The notes: generated by a model from the letters alone, not told the origin. Numbered from the stretch's first letter, positions 1-11,080 are shown. The stretch is DNA of 33,967 bases from Halomonas salipaludis (GCF_002286975.1 NZ_NSKB01000017.1:1-33967), one strand, 5' to 3'. Program-made: numbers and translations.

Positions 1-249
1 GTTGCGATCCAGCGCCGCGGTGGGCCGGCGCACGTTCTCGTGGATGGGGTGCAGGGGGAACTCGAAGGGCACCCCGCCGGCGGCGCGGATGCCGTCCTTG
101 ACGCGCTTGACCAGCTCGATGTGGTGGCGGTTGCACGGCGTGAGATCGGAGCCCGACTGGCAGATGCCGATGATCGGCTTGCCGCCCACCAGCTCATCGA
201 GGGTAATGCCCTGGTTGAGGTAGCGCTCGATGCACAGCGCCGTGGTGCC
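1..249. repeat. Left copy of 249-bp terminal direct repeat
   Basis: This stretch matches bases 33719-33967 with no difference that I can find, at a constant offset of 33,718. It begins at the first base of the window and its partner ends at the last base, which is the pattern of a contig whose ends overlap. Both copies lie inside the 5' part of the xylD gene on the minus strand and share its reading frame. The left copy continues into the true start codon at 318. Confidence 0.97.
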
Positions 250-318
250 AGGGTGCTCGGAGTTATCGAACCAGTAGCGCGAGCGCAGCTGCTCCGGCGT
301 GATCCTTTCGCTTCTCAT
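1..318 (-). CDS. xylD: D-xylonate dehydratase-like protein (IlvD/Edd family), N-terminal part
   Basis: The first 106 codons of an IlvD/Edd dehydratase, running off the left edge of the window. The ATG at 318 lies 4 bases after the stop of the GH3 gene, with a purine-rich AGAGG in the GH3 tail as ribosome site. The N-terminus RSRYWFDN...[13 protein letters not shown] followed by [21 protein letters not shown] resembles Caulobacter XylD more than arabinonate dehydratases. Cys62, the first [2Fe-2S] ligand of the family, is present. The rest of the protein is found at the right edge of the window. Joining at the 249-bp repeat gives 599 residues, close to the roughly 595 of Caulobacter XylD. This is an edge fragment, not a broken gene. 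Confidence 0.88.
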   Translation of the reverse strand, partial: MRSERITPEQLRSRYWFDNSEHPGTTALCIERYLNQGITLDELVGGKPIIGICQSGSDLTPCNRHHIELVKRVKDGIRAAGGVPFEFPLHPIHENVRRPTAALDRN

Positions 319-322
319 GTCG

Positions 323-2704
323 CTAGCCTCTAGTTTGATGAGCAACCGTGGAGGTGCTTTCCATTTTCCATGCTTGGGGCAAGACATGTATGTCGCTACC
401 CAACACCTGGATACTCCCTTTGAGCGGCAGGTCACTGCTGGAGGGGCCAACCGCAATATCGAACTCACCAGGCTCGACGATGCGCTGCCAGGGGCGATCC
501 GTGTAGTTGAGCATATCGACCGGGACAGTGAACCTGACGCTGGCGACGGCACCTGCCGGCACCGCCACCTTGCGGAAGGCCTTCAACTCCTTGACCGGAC
601 GCACTCGCTTGGCCAAACGATCATGTACATAGAGTTGGACAACTTCTTCGCCGTCGTAATGACCGACATTCTCGATGGTCACCTCAACCAGAATCTCGCC
701 GGTGATCGCCACCTCAGGCGTCTCGATCCTTAACCCGCGGTAGGCGAAGCGACTATAGCCAAGGCCATAACCGAAGGGATAGCGTGCCCCAAAGCTTCGC
801 GAGATCGGCGTTCCGCTACTCTTGAACTTGTGGTTGTAGAAATAGGGCATGGCCCCGGCACTCTTGGGCACCGAGATGGGCAGCCGCCCCGACGGATTCA
901 CCTCACCGCTGAGGACATCGACCAGGGCATTGCCGATCTCCTGGCCACCGCTGAAGGAGAGCAGCAAAGCGGCGACTTCAGCCTCCAGGCCCCCCAGGGA
1001 GTATGGCCTGCCACCCGAGAGGATGACCACGACGGGCGTCTCGCTAGCGACAACGGCCGAGAGCAGCGCCTGCTGCACGCCGGGCAGCTCCAAGGTATCC
1101 GTGTCTGAGCCTTCGCCTACGGTGCCGCTCTGGAACAGGCCGGGTAGATCACCCAGGAAGACCAGGGCGATATCGGCCTGGGTGGCACAAGCCACGGCCT
1201 CCTCAATGCCCGAACGATCCTCGCTAAGCGGGGAGTCGAGCTGCAGCGAGGCGCTATCCTCAACGTCCCCCGGAAATACCGCGCCGCCGGATCGCGGCGA
1301 GGCGAGAATATCGCACCCCTTGGCATAGGAGATCTTACCGGCATAGCGCTGCTGCAGCGCCTGCAGCGGGGTAACAACTTGCGCTGCACTCTCCTGAGTC
1401 GCCTCATGCAGCGAGTGGACGGGGAAGCTGTAGCCGCTGAGATGCGCCAAAGGGTCAGCGGCAGTTGGGCCAATCACCGCGATCTTGCCATAGCGGTCCT
1501 CCTCCAGGGGCAGCACACCATCGTTCTCCAGCAGTACCAGCGACTGGCGAGCCACCTGACGCGAGAGCTCAAGGGTCTCCGGTCGCTGAAAGTCGATCGC
1601 CTCTGCGTCCGCATAAGGCTGCTCGAAGAGCCCCACCCGGAACTTCTCGGTCAGCACCCGGGCGACGATAGCATCCAGCGTGGCACCGGGCAGCGCCTCG
1701 CGATCCTCGGGGTCTAGCTTGCCGACACAGTCATCCCCCGGCAGCTCGACATCGAGCCCCGCACCAAAGGCCTGACCGGCAGCGCCCTGGGCGTCGCGAG
1801 CGGTGCCATGATGCTGATAGAGCAAGCTCACGCCGATATAGTCGGCCACGATCAGTCCATCGAAGCCCCACTGCTGACGCAGCAGTTGTGTCAGCAGCCG
1901 ATGATCGCTATGCGCGGGCTGACCATCGATGTCGTGGTAGGCGGGCATAATGCTGGCGGCGTTGGCCTGCTTGATCGCCATCTCGAACGGCAGCAGGAAG
2001 ATATCGTGGAGCTCGCACTCGCCCACCCGAACCGGGGCATGATTGCGCGCCCCTTCGCTGAACGAGTGGCCGACGAAGTGCTTCAGGGTTGCCAGCATAT
2101 CGCGCGCTTCGCCCTGCAGGCCGCGGACATAGCGCGTCCCCATGACGCCGACCAGATAAGGATCCTCGCCAAACGTCTCCTCGGTACGCCCCCAGCGCAC
2201 GTCGCGCGAGACATCCAGCACCGGCGCCAAGCCTTGCCGGCAGCCGATGCTCCTGGCTTCCTTGCCGATGGCGCTGGCGACGGCCTCTACCAGCTCCGGT
2301 TGCCACGTCGCGCCATGGTTGAGCGGCCCCGGAAACAGCGTACTGCCGCGGCACATCACGCCAACAAGACACTCCTCGTGAGGCAGCGCCGGAATACCGA
2401 GGCGGGTATTCTCTACCAGGTGGCGTTGCAGGGTATTCAGCGCCTGGACGCCCTGCCGCGGATCGACCCCATGGGAGCCCAGGGGCCGCGTGATTTGGCC
2501 AAGCCCATGCGCGAGGCGGCTCTGCCAGCCCTCGCTCGACGTTCCAGCAAAGCCATCTTCGCGCAGTCGATGCTGCCCCTCAGGATCCAGCAGCAGCCAT
2601 AGGCCATGGATCTGGGCCAGCTTCTCCTGGCGCGTCATGCGTGCCAGCAAATCGCGCACCCGTTCGTTGAGCGGTGCCGTTGTGTCTTTATAAAGCGCTA
2701 CCAT
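323..2704 (-). CDS. Glycoside hydrolase family 3 (beta-xylosidase/beta-glucosidase type)
   Basis: A 793-residue GH3 exo-glycosidase that should remove terminal beta-linked xylose or glucose from oligosaccharides. The N-terminal barrel (about 15-330) carries the [13 protein letters not shown] and KHFVGHS signatures, and Asp288 in [10 protein letters not shown] is the expected nucleophile. The alpha/beta sandwich (about 390-640) has [13 protein letters not shown], a likely acid/base region. A fibronectin-III domain ends the protein (about 690-760, [20 protein letters not shown]). There is no signal peptide, so it probably acts in the cytoplasm on imported substrates. It starts 33 bases after the MFS transporter gene and stops 4 bases before xylD, so the three are probably co-transcribed. 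Exact sugar specificity cannot be read from sequence; the oxidative pentose genes nearby favour xylosides or arabinosides. Confidence 0.93.
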   Translation of the reverse strand: MVALYKDTTAPLNERVRDLLARMTRQEKLAQIHGLWLLLDPEGQHRLREDGFAGTSSEGWQSRLAHGLGQITRPLGSHGVDPRQGVQALNTLQRHLVENTRLGIPALPHEECLVGVMCRGSTLFPGPLNHGATWQPELVEAVASAIGKEARSIGCRQGLAPVLDVSRDVRWGRTEETFGEDPYLVGVMGTRYVRGLQGEARDMLATLKHFVGHSFSEGARNHAPVRVGECELHDIFLLPFEMAIKQANAASIMPAYHDIDGQPAHSDHRLLTQLLRQQWGFDGLIVADYIGVSLLYQHHGTARDAQGAAGQAFGAGLDVELPGDDCVGKLDPEDREALPGATLDAIVARVLTEKFRVGLFEQPYADAEAIDFQRPETLELSRQVARQSLVLLENDGVLPLEEDRYGKIAVIGPTAADPLAHLSGYSFPVHSLHEATQESAAQVVTPLQALQQRYAGKISYAKGCDILASPRSGGAVFPGDVEDSASLQLDSPLSEDRSGIEEAVACATQADIALVFLGDLPGLFQSGTVGEGSDTDTLELPGVQQALLSAVVASETPVVVILSGGRPYSLGGLEAEVAALLLSFSGGQEIGNALVDVLSGEVNPSGRLPISVPKSAGAMPYFYNHKFKSSGTPISRSFGARYPFGYGLGYSRFAYRGLRIETPEVAITGEILVEVTIENVGHYDGEEVVQLYVHDRLAKRVRPVKELKAFRKVAVPAGAVASVRFTVPVDMLNYTDRPWQRIVEPGEFDIAVGPSSSDLPLKGSIQVLGSDIHVLPQAWKMESTSTVAHQTRG

Positions 2705-2737
2705 GTCGACTCACTCCAATGCACAAATATGATGCCC

Positions 2738-4144
2738 TTATTCGTAGGCCATCGCTTCGAGCTCTTTGCCCCGCGTCTCGTTGACGAAACGCAGCACGAA
2801 GAACACCGATACCACGGCACAAAAGGCATACAGGCCATAGGCGCCAGCCAGGCCGATCGAGGCCAGCATGATGGGGAAGGTCATGGTGATAGCGAAGTTA
2901 GCCAGCCACTGGAAAAGCCCCGCAATGGCGAGACCCGAACCACGCATCTGGTTGGGGAACATCTCGCCCAGCATGACCCACATGACCGGGCCCCAGGAGA
3001 CGTTGAAGAAGAACACATAGGCGTTGGCGGCAAGCAGCGCGACAGTCCCCATATCATCGCTGAGACGCAGGCTGCCACCGACCATGGACGCGGTAGAGAA
3101 GGCGTAGGCCATGCAGACCAGGGTGATGGCCATACCTACCGAGCCCGTCCACAGCAGTGGCTTACGCCCGATCTTGTCGATCAGCGCAATGGCGACCAGG
3201 CAGGCGCCAATGCTGACGGCACCGGAGATCACGTTGATCAGCAACGCATCCCCCTCGGAGAAGCCCACTGACTGCCACAGCACCGCACCGTAGTAGAACA
3301 CCACGTTGATGCCGACCAACTGCTGGAACACCGCCAGGCCGATACCTACCCAGACGATGCCGTGCACCTTGCCGGTGGCCCTGTTGAGGACGTCGCTTAA
3401 CCGGGGCTTGTGATCCTGGGCCAGGGTGGCGCTGATCTCATCCAGCTTGGTGCCAACCTGGTGCTCGGGCATCACCAGGCCCAGCACCCGCCGAGCGTCA
3501 TGATGTCGGCCGCTGCTGATTAGATAGCGTGGACTTTCCGGGATAAACAGCAGCGCCACCAGGAATACCGTCGCTGGCAACAACTCAATCCAGAACATCC
3601 AGCGCCAGGTGGCGAAGCCCAGCCATAGCTCGGTCATGGCCGACCCCGATACCTGTGCCAGCACATAGTTGCTGAGGAAAGCCACGAACAGCCCCGAGAT
3701 GATCGCCACCTGTTGAATGGTCGCCAGCCGACCGCGATAGGCGGCAGGCGCCACCTCGCTGATATAGGCCGGGGTCATCACGCTGGCGGCGCCTACCGCC
3801 ATGCCGCCCAGCACACGGTAGATCACGAACTCCATGGAACTACCGGAGATGCCTGAGCCCCAGGCACTGATCAGAAAGAAGATGGCCGCCACGATCAGCA
3901 GGGTACGGCGGCCAAAGCGGTCCGCCAGGCGCCCGGCGAAAAAGGCGCCGATGGCGCAGCCGAGCAGCATCGAGGCGACGTTAAAACCGGTGCCAGCACT
4001 GTCGGAGTCGAAGGCGGCCTGCAGGCCATCGACGGTACCGTTGATGACGCCGCTATCAAAACCGAACAGAAAGCCACCGAGGGCAGCAATACAACAGATG
4101 ATGAAGATATAGCTGGATTGACTAAGCGGATGGCGGTTGGACAT
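2738..4144 (-). CDS. MFS sugar:proton symporter (sugar porter family)
   Basis: A 468-residue, 12-helix inner-membrane transporter of the XylE/GlcP sugar-porter family. Visible signatures are GFLFGFDSGVING in helix 1, RLADRFGRR in the first cytoplasmic loop, PESPRYL before the central loop, QQLVGINVVFYY in helix 7 and DKIGRKPLL. A strong ribosome site (AAAGGAGG) lies just upstream of the ATG at 4144, directly after an intrinsic terminator that separates it from the LamB gene. It heads a tight set with GH3 and xylD. Likely substrates are a free pentose or hexose such as xylose or glucose; family identity is firm, the substrate is inferred. Confidence 0.93.
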   Translation of the reverse strand: MSNRHPLSQSSYIFIICCIAALGGFLFGFDSGVINGTVDGLQAAFDSDSAGTGFNVASMLLGCAIGAFFAGRLADRFGRRTLLIVAAIFFLISAWGSGISGSSMEFVIYRVLGGMAVGAASVMTPAYISEVAPAAYRGRLATIQQVAIISGLFVAFLSNYVLAQVSGSAMTELWLGFATWRWMFWIELLPATVFLVALLFIPESPRYLISSGRHHDARRVLGLVMPEHQVGTKLDEISATLAQDHKPRLSDVLNRATGKVHGIVWVGIGLAVFQQLVGINVVFYYGAVLWQSVGFSEGDALLINVISGAVSIGACLVAIALIDKIGRKPLLWTGSVGMAITLVCMAYAFSTASMVGGSLRLSDDMGTVALLAANAYVFFFNVSWGPVMWVMLGEMFPNQMRGSGLAIAGLFQWLANFAITMTFPIMLASIGLAGAYGLYAFCAVVSVFFVLRFVNETRGKELEAMAYE

Positions 4145-4158
4145 ATCCGACCTCCTTT

Positions 4159-4184
4159 AAAAAGGGCGCCCGCCAGCGGACGCC
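4159..4184 (-). terminator. Intrinsic terminator between lamB and the MFS gene
   Basis: Read on the minus strand, GGCGTCCG pairs with CGGGCGCC (8 bp, one G-U) around the loop CTGG at 4165-4184, followed by C and TTTTT at 4159-4163. It lies 40 bases after the lamB stop and immediately before the MFS ribosome site, so it should limit transcription from lamB into the MFS-GH3-xylD segment. Confidence 0.75.
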
Positions 4185-4225
4185 AAAACGATGAACCAGT
4201 GCGATAAAAGGCTTACGATGTCGAT

Positions 4226-5584
<1,359 letters not shown>

Positions 5585-5602
5585 TTATTGTTGGTAATAA
5601 CT

Positions 5603-5612
5603 TTGAACTAAG
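5603..5612. promoter_or_regulatory. Possible ROK operator half-site upstream of lamB
   Basis: TTGAACTAAG in the 111-base gap upstream of lamB differs by one base from the right half (TTGAACTTAG) of the palindrome beside the ROK regulator gene at 13295-13315. No matching left half is seen at the same spacing. A separate short inverted repeat, TTATT-6-AATAA, sits at 5585-5600. Confidence 0.35.
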
Positions 5613-5659
5613 TGGTCGAAGCTTGGGCCGTGTAGAACTCCTTTGCGTAACGGGTGAAT

Positions 5660-6535
5660 TTACTGCCCGGCCAGGCAGAAGCGACAGCACATCAGGTGGC
5701 GCTCCCCTTTCCCCAGCTCGACCAGGCCGTGGCGTTGCGGGTCGTCGAAGTGATAGGCGTCGACATCGTGGGAAACCGGTTCAAAGCAGAAGAAATCGGC
5801 CTCTGATCCCGGCGAGAAGAGCAGATAGCGTGAGGTGTTGGCGTACACCCCGAGTGCCATGCCACGCTCCGGCCAGCGCAACACCGCCCTACCGCCCCAG
5901 CCGCTAAAGAGATTGTCGATCCTGTCCGAGGGCAGCGGCGCCGGGAGCACGAAATTCCATGGGTCTGCAGCGTCCAGCCTCCGCCACTCGGTGGGTAGCT
6001 GAGCGCTATCGACCTCCCAAACGCCCTCGGCGCTCGCTTCGAGCCGTACCTCGGCACTGCGCGGGAACCAGGGGTGCAGACCCAACCCGTAGAGAGCAGG
6101 CGTGTCTCCCAGGTGGGTAATGGCAAGCCTCACCTCGAGAGCATTGGCCTCGAGGCAGTAGCTCAGCTCCGCCCGGTAGTCGAAAGGTGGCTGGTGTGAA
6201 GAGCGCAGGCCGAGCCGCAGTTGCACATCGTCTTGCTCCACCACCTGCCAGGCACGCTGCCAGCCGTCACCGTGAATGGGCAGCGCCTCGCCGGGCAGGT
6301 TAGGCTCAAGCGAGTTGAACTGCCCGCGCCACGCGAAGCCACCCCCACCGATGCGATTGGACCACGGCACCAGCGGGTACATGGCCAGCCGGTTGGGGTC
6401 ACTTTCGTCTTCGCTGCCGGGGCGCATCACAGGCTCTGGGCCGTGCTCGGTCAGCCTGTCGAAGCGCACCACGGCGCCGCCAACGTCGGGGTTCACCGTG
6501 AGTCGCAGGGTTCCGTTGTCGAGAGTGATGATCAT
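5660..6535 (-). CDS. Aldose 1-epimerase (GalM family)
   Basis: A 291-residue mutarotase that interconverts alpha and beta anomers of free aldoses in the cytoplasm. Landmarks are PWSNRIGGGGF (substrate Arg), HGDGWQRAWQV (catalytic His), LGLHPWF (second His) and FFCFEPVSHDVDAYH (catalytic Glu). The ATG at 6535 is chosen over a GTG at 6553 because purine-rich GAGCGAG precedes it and homologues begin near this point; the choice is not certain. It lies about 20 bases after the ABC ATPase gene. In this setting it would supply the anomer used by the sugar 1-dehydrogenases after GH43 or GH3 cleavage. Confidence 0.9.
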   Translation of the reverse strand: MIITLDNGTLRLTVNPDVGGAVVRFDRLTEHGPEPVMRPGSEDESDPNRLAMYPLVPWSNRIGGGGFAWRGQFNSLEPNLPGEALPIHGDGWQRAWQVVEQDDVQLRLGLRSSHQPPFDYRAELSYCLEANALEVRLAITHLGDTPALYGLGLHPWFPRSAEVRLEASAEGVWEVDSAQLPTEWRRLDAADPWNFVLPAPLPSDRIDNLFSGWGGRAVLRWPERGMALGVYANTSRYLLFSPGSEADFFCFEPVSHDVDAYHFDDPQRHGLVELGKGERHLMCCRFCLAGQ

Positions 6536-6556
6536 GACGTTTCGCTCGCTCACGGC

Positions 6557-7597
6557 TCAGGCGATACTGACCTGGGACCGGGTCAAGGCTTCATCCGCCA
6601 GGCGCTGGCCGTCGGCATCGAAGCCATGCAGCAGCTCGTGGCGGGGCGTCAGGTAGAGCACGTCGCCGCTGCGCACTGCCGCATCGCCGGGAAGGCGCAC
6701 AATCAGCGCGCCGGTGGCCTCGCTGTCGACATAGGCAAAGGCGTCGGCGCCGAGCATCTCGACCACCCTCACCCGGGTCTGCCACTCCCCCGCCTCGCGG
6801 CTCATCTCGAGGTGCTCGGGGCGAATGCCGAGCGTGGCGGCACCATAGGCCTTGGCCACCTCGCCCTCGATCAGATTCATCCTGGGAGAGCCGATGAAGC
6901 CAGCCACGAACAGTGTCTCGGGGCGCTGGTAGAGCGCCATGGGCGTGCCTATCTGCTCGATTCGCCCGGCGTTCATCACCACGATGCAGTCGGCCAGGGT
7001 CATCGCCTCGACCTGATCGTGAGTGACGTAGACCATGGTGGCGTCGAGGCGCTGGTGCAGCTCGGCGAGCTCCACGCGCATGCGGTTGCGCAGCGCCGCG
7101 TCGAGGTTGGAGAGCGGCTCGTCGAACAGGAACACGCCGGGGTTGCGCACGATGGCACGGCCGATGGCCACCCGCTGACGCTGGCCACCGGAGAGCTCGG
7201 CCGGCTTGCGCTCGAGCAGCTCCTCGAGGTTGAGCAGGCGCGCCGCCTCGGCCACCTTGGCGCGGCGCTCCTCGGCGGGCACCTTGGCCAGGCGCATGCC
7301 AAAATCGATGTTGCGGGCCACCGTCATATGCGGATAGAGCGCATAGGACTGGAACACCATGGCGATGTTGCGATCGCTGGGCTCGGCGATGGTAACGTCT
7401 TGCCCACCGATGGAGATGGCACCGCGCGTCACGGTTTCCAGCCCTGCGATCATGCGCAGCAGCGTCGACTTGCCGCAGCCGGAGGGCCCCACCAAGACGG
7501 TGAAGGAGCCGTCTTCGATATGCAGGTTGAGATTGGGGATCACCGTGGTCTTGCCACGGAAGGTCTTTTCGATGTCGACCAGGGTTACTTCAGCCAT
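6557..7597 (-). CDS. Sugar ABC transporter ATPase (MalK/UgpC/MsmX type)
   Basis: A 346-residue ATPase that powers CUT1 carbohydrate importers. Walker [10 protein letters not shown] is at 37-45, the Q-loop Gln at 83, the signature LSGGQ at 135-139, Walker B with FLFDE at 156-160 and the switch His at 193. The C-terminal third is the regulatory OB-fold domain, recognisable from GIRPEH. It presumably works with the two permeases and binding protein encoded upstream, separated from them by the GH43 gene. The 54-base gap before it shows no terminator. Confidence 0.95.
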   Translation of the reverse strand: MAEVTLVDIEKTFRGKTTVIPNLNLHIEDGSFTVLVGPSGCGKSTLLRMIAGLETVTRGAISIGGQDVTIAEPSDRNIAMVFQSYALYPHMTVARNIDFGMRLAKVPAEERRAKVAEAARLLNLEELLERKPAELSGGQRQRVAIGRAIVRNPGVFLFDEPLSNLDAALRNRMRVELAELHQRLDATMVYVTHDQVEAMTLADCIVVMNAGRIEQIGTPMALYQRPETLFVAGFIGSPRMNLIEGEVAKAYGAATLGIRPEHLEMSREAGEWQTRVRVVEMLGADAFAYVDSEATGALIVRLPGDAAVRSGDVLYLTPRHELLHGFDADGQRLADEALTRSQVSIA

Positions 7598-7651
7598 AGC
7601 GTGCTCTCATCTTGGCGCTTGTTGTATCTATCGGTGCGCGAATAATCGGGT

Positions 7652-9253
7652 TCAGGCGTGACGGAGATAGCAAAACCCAGCGAAGTCTGCCGGCCTGGCT
7701 CGCCCGCTGATGTCGTGGGCCGCCATGCCCAGGAAGTTACCGGTGAAGTAGCCATGCGCCCGGCCACTCCCCTCGTCCGAGAGCAACCCGGCATTCAGCA
7801 ATGGGCCGACAGGCTGCCAGCCGGTATCGCCCTGGGCGAAGCGGAACTGCAGCTTGCCCTCGCCAATGTCGAGGCCGAGATGCACCGGTCGGCCGGGCTC
7901 GAGCCCTACGCCGGCCACGGCGATATCGAGCTGCCCGCTGGGCCACTCGTCGTGGCAACTCATCACGCTGAGCACCTTGTCGCCGCTATCGTTCAAGGTC
8001 ACGGCGAGGTAGTGGAACTTGAATCGATTGTAGTAGGCGATCAGACCGGCAAACTGCTGGATGTCATCTGGTTCAAATTCGAGCTCGGTCTCGGCGCTGC
8101 AGTGCCAGCTGTCCTGACGCCGTGCCACCAGCGCCTGTTCGAACCAGGAGCCCACCGACTCGCGACCGTATAGGCGCAGATAACCTGGCCGCTCATTCAG
8201 CGAGAAGAGACGCTCGGGATGCGGCGTGCGCAGCCACTGAAAATCTGCCGGCAGCCCACCGGGCTCGAACCCATAGCGCTCCTCGGTAGCCGGGACCCGC
8301 TGCGTCACACCGGGCATGGATATTTCCAGCGCTGGCGCATTGCCGCCCTGCGCCAGCCGCAGCCAGCCATCCTCACTCCACACGACCCTCTGGATGGCCG
8401 TCTCCCGCCCCAGCGGTGAGCGACGCGTGCCGGGCAACGGCCGGCTACACAGGTGCACCATATAAGTCTCGCCTTCCGGTGTGTCGACCAGGTCGGCGTG
8501 GCCGGCACGCTGCAGCGGGTTCTGCGTATCGTTGCGGGTGGTCAACACCGGGTTGTCCGGGTGCACCGCATAGGGGCCGGTAATCTCGCGCGAGCGCGCC
8601 ATGGTCACGGCGTGGTCGTAGCCGGTGCCGCCCTCGGCCACCAGCAGGTGGTACCAGCCGTCACGCTGGTAGAGATGCGGCCCCTCGGTGAGCTTCATCT
8701 CGGTGCCGGCAAAGACGTTGTGGATCGGGCCGACCAGCCGGCGATGCTCGACGTCGTACTCCTGCAGCAGGATGCCGCCGAAGCGGTCGCCACCCGCGAG
8801 CTGGCGATAGTCCCACTTGAGATTGACCAGCCACTTGCGGCCGTCCTCGTCGTGGAATAGAGAGGGGTCGAAGCCACTGGAATTGAGGTATACCGGATCG
8901 CTCCAGGGCCCCTCGATGGCGGGCGCGGTGACCAGGTAATTGTGGCCGTCCTTGAAGTTGCCCTCGTAGCGCTTCATATCGGTGTAGATCAGCCAGAACA
9001 GGCCGTCGGCGTATGACAGGCACGGCGCCCAAATGCCGCAGGAGTCAGGGTTGCCGCGCATGTCGAGCTGGTTCGCCCGGGCCAGCGGCCGACAGACCAG
9101 GCGCCAGTTGGACAGGTCCCGCGAATGGTGGATCTGCACGCCCGGGTACCACTCGAAGGTGGAGGTGGCGATGTAGTACTCCTCGCCGACCCGGCAGATC
9201 GAGGGATCGGGGTTGAAACCGGCGAGTATCGGGTTGCGGAGGGTATCGGTCAT
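7652..9253 (-). CDS. Glycoside hydrolase family 43 beta-xylosidase
   Basis: A 533-residue GH43 enzyme of the XynB-like group, a five-bladed propeller with a C-terminal beta-sandwich. The catalytic set is visible: base Asp in GFNPDPSI near the N-terminus, pKa-setting Asp in GFDPSLFHDEDG, and acid Glu in KLTEGPHLY. Length matches the family (about 535). There is no signal peptide, so it should split imported xylo-oligosaccharides, or release arabinose, in the cytoplasm. Two starts are possible: ATG at 9262 overlaps the permease stop as ATGA, while ATG at 9253 has AAGGGA 8 bases upstream and is preferred. Its place inside the importer operon ties it to the transported sugar. Confidence 0.93.
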   Translation of the reverse strand: MTDTLRNPILAGFNPDPSICRVGEEYYIATSTFEWYPGVQIHHSRDLSNWRLVCRPLARANQLDMRGNPDSCGIWAPCLSYADGLFWLIYTDMKRYEGNFKDGHNYLVTAPAIEGPWSDPVYLNSSGFDPSLFHDEDGRKWLVNLKWDYRQLAGGDRFGGILLQEYDVEHRRLVGPIHNVFAGTEMKLTEGPHLYQRDGWYHLLVAEGGTGYDHAVTMARSREITGPYAVHPDNPVLTTRNDTQNPLQRAGHADLVDTPEGETYMVHLCSRPLPGTRRSPLGRETAIQRVVWSEDGWLRLAQGGNAPALEISMPGVTQRVPATEERYGFEPGGLPADFQWLRTPHPERLFSLNERPGYLRLYGRESVGSWFEQALVARRQDSWHCSAETELEFEPDDIQQFAGLIAYYNRFKFHYLAVTLNDSGDKVLSVMSCHDEWPSGQLDIAVAGVGLEPGRPVHLGLDIGEGKLQFRFAQGDTGWQPVGPLLNAGLLSDEGSGRAHGYFTGNFLGMAAHDISGRARPADFAGFCYLRHA

Positions 9254-9258
9254 CGCTG

Positions 9259-10086
9259 TCATCCCTTGACGGAGCCGCCGGTGAGGCCGGCCACGATGTA
9301 TTTCTGGGCGGCGAGGAAGAAGATGACTGCCGGCGTAATGGTCAACGTCACGAACGCCAGAATCATGTTCCACTGGGTCAGATACTCGCCCTGGAACTGC
9401 ATCATGCCGAGCGGCCAGGTGTAGATGGAGCGGTCGTTGAGCACCACCAGCGGCAGCAGGAAGTTGTTCCAGCTCTGCACGAAGACGAACACACCGACGG
9501 TAGCCAGTATCGGCGTCGATAGCGGCAGGGTGAACGACCAGAAGAAGCGCAGGTAACTGCAACCGTCGACGTAGGCAGCCTCGAACAGCTCCTTGGGCAA
9601 CTGGTCGAAGAACGCCTTGAACAGCAGGATCGCCAGCGACAGACCAAAGGCGGTCTGCGGCAGGATCACCGCCCAGTAGGTATCCAGCAACCCCAGGTCG
9701 CGCACCTTGATAAACAGCGGCAGGATCGCCGCGGCAAAGGGGAACATCAGCCCCAGCAGCAAGTAGGAGAGAATCATCTTCGAACCGAAGAAACGGATCT
9801 GCGAGAACACGTAGGCCGCCGCAGCCCCCACTATCAGGGTCAATAGCACCGTCATCGACGAGATCAGGAACGAGTTGCCCATATAGCGCCAGAAACTTCC
9901 GTCGAGGAAGATCGCAACGTAGTTTTCAGGGTTCCAGACATCAGGCAACCACAGCGGATTGGTACGCAGTTCGGCGTTGCTCTTGAAACCGCCGAAGAAT
10001 GAGGCCAGCAGTGGCCCGATGACCAGGCTGGCCACCAGGATCAGCACGATCACACGCAGCGTGTTACGGGTCGTGGCGCTAGTCAT
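9259..10086 (-). CDS. Sugar ABC transporter permease, MalG type (CUT1)
   Basis: A 275-residue inner-membrane permease with about six helices and the EAA loop (ELFEAAYVDGCSYLRFFWSFTL shortened here to EAAYVDGCS...LP). The ATG at 10086 overlaps the TGA of the partner permease as ATGA, the usual sign of translational coupling. The same open frame extends upstream through the neighbouring genes, but that extension is out of frame with them and lacks any membrane-protein character, so it is not part of the gene. Confidence 0.94.
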   Translation of the reverse strand: MTSATTRNTLRVIVLILVASLVIGPLLASFFGGFKSNAELRTNPLWLPDVWNPENYVAIFLDGSFWRYMGNSFLISSMTVLLTLIVGAAAAYVFSQIRFFGSKMILSYLLLGLMFPFAAAILPLFIKVRDLGLLDTYWAVILPQTAFGLSLAILLFKAFFDQLPKELFEAAYVDGCSYLRFFWSFTLPLSTPILATVGVFVFVQSWNNFLLPLVVLNDRSIYTWPLGMMQFQGEYLTQWNMILAFVTLTITPAVIFFLAAQKYIVAGLTGGSVKG

Positions 10087-11015
10087 GTGCGCTCCCCCTT
10101 CGCCGTGGCGCGTTGATAGAACAGCGCGATACCGATAGCGAGCACGAACAGCACCACGGCAGTAGCGCTTCCGAAGCCTATATTCAGCCGCGACAGACCG
10201 AAGGTATACAGATAGGTGACGATGGTATGGGTCGAGTTGGAAGGTCCACCGTTGGTCAACGGAATGATAATGTCGAAGATCTGCAGCGAGCCGATGATGG
10301 CGAAGAAGCCGCTCACCACGATGGCATGCTTGATCAGCGGGATCTGCACGAACAGCGCCACCTGGCGCGGCTTCGCCCCCTCCAGCTTGGCTGCCTCGAT
10401 CAGGTCCTTGGGCACACTCTGCAGCGCCGCGATGTAGATCATCATGTGGAAACCGAAGTACTTCCATACGATCACCGTCATGATCGCCGGAAAGGCCCAC
10501 TGACGGTCCGCCAGTACATAGACCGACTCCTGGCCCAGCGACTGAAACATCATGGCGGTGATGCCGTAGTCGCCGTCGAAGACGAAGCTCCAGATCAGCC
10601 CGGCGGCTACCTCGGCGAGGATGTAGGGCAGAAAGAACACCAGCCGGAACAGCGTATTGGTGGGTGTCTTGCGATACACCAGCAGTGCCAGGCCCAGGGC
10701 CAACGGCATCTGGATGATCAGCGAGACGAGAATCAGTTTGGCGGTATTCCAAAGCGCAGTATGGAACACCGAGTGATCGAGCAGGCGCTCGTAGTTCTGG
10801 GTGCCGACGAAGTCGGTCGGCGAACCGTAACCGTTCCACGAGAAGCCGCTGTAGTAGGCGGCATCGGCGAGCGGCAGGACGACGAACAACGAGAACAGGA
10901 TCAACGCCGGCGGCAGCAGGATCAGCACAGCGGTAAATTTGCCGCTGGCCAGCCCCTGCCGTAAACGATCGGCGTTGCTTCTCCTGTGCACGGCGGGTCG
11001 GGTCAGAGTACTCAT
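10083..11015 (-). CDS. Sugar ABC transporter permease, MalF/UgpA type (CUT1)
   Basis: A 310-residue inner-membrane permease with six predicted helices, beginning with a long cytoplasmic arm and a hydrophobic segment (AVLILLPPALILFSLFVVLP). The EAA loop reads EAAKLEGAKPRQVALFVQIP. The ATG at 11015 is preferred to one at 11027 because GGAAG lies 7 bases upstream. It follows the binding-protein gene by 65 bases, a gap holding a stable stem-loop, and overlaps the next permease by four bases. Confidence 0.94.
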   Translation of the reverse strand: MSTLTRPAVHRRSNADRLRQGLASGKFTAVLILLPPALILFSLFVVLPLADAAYYSGFSWNGYGSPTDFVGTQNYERLLDHSVFHTALWNTAKLILVSLIIQMPLALGLALLVYRKTPTNTLFRLVFFLPYILAEVAAGLIWSFVFDGDYGITAMMFQSLGQESVYVLADRQWAFPAIMTVIVWKYFGFHMMIYIAALQSVPKDLIEAAKLEGAKPRQVALFVQIPLIKHAIVVSGFFAIIGSLQIFDIIIPLTNGGPSNSTHTIVTYLYTFGLSRLNIGFGSATAVVLFVLAIGIALFYQRATAKGERT

Positions 11016-11039
11016 GACAGCTTCCATTCAGGGGACAGG

Positions 11040-11069
11040 GCCCGGCACAGCGAGAGTGCTGCACCGGGC
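11040..11069 (-). other. Stable stem-loop after the CUT1 binding-protein gene
   Basis: On the minus strand GCCCGGTGCAGC pairs with GCTGTGCCGGGC (12 bp with two G-U) around a 6-base loop. There is no T-run after it, so it is not a terminator. Its place between the binding-protein and permease genes is where such structures often protect the upstream message and lower downstream expression. Confidence 0.7.
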
Positions 11070-11080
11070 ATGCGATGGAT

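Noticed and set aside
1-318. A truncated xylD pseudogene at the left edge
   Set aside because: The fragment is in frame, keeps the start codon and the Cys62 region, and is completed by the right edge of the window through the 249-bp overlap. It is cut by the window boundary, not broken.
323-2704. GH3 enzyme as a secreted glycosidase
   Set aside because: The N-terminus ([18 protein letters not shown]) is charged and lacks a hydrophobic core, so there is no signal peptide.
6221-7645. A 474-residue plus-strand open frame opposite the ABC ATPase and epimerase genes
   Set aside because: It is the antisense shadow of two firmly identified genes in high-GC DNA and shows no domain or ribosome site. 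The same holds for the plus-strand frames at 15091-16068, 15965-16936, 17195-18193, 18277-19140 and 19313-20518.
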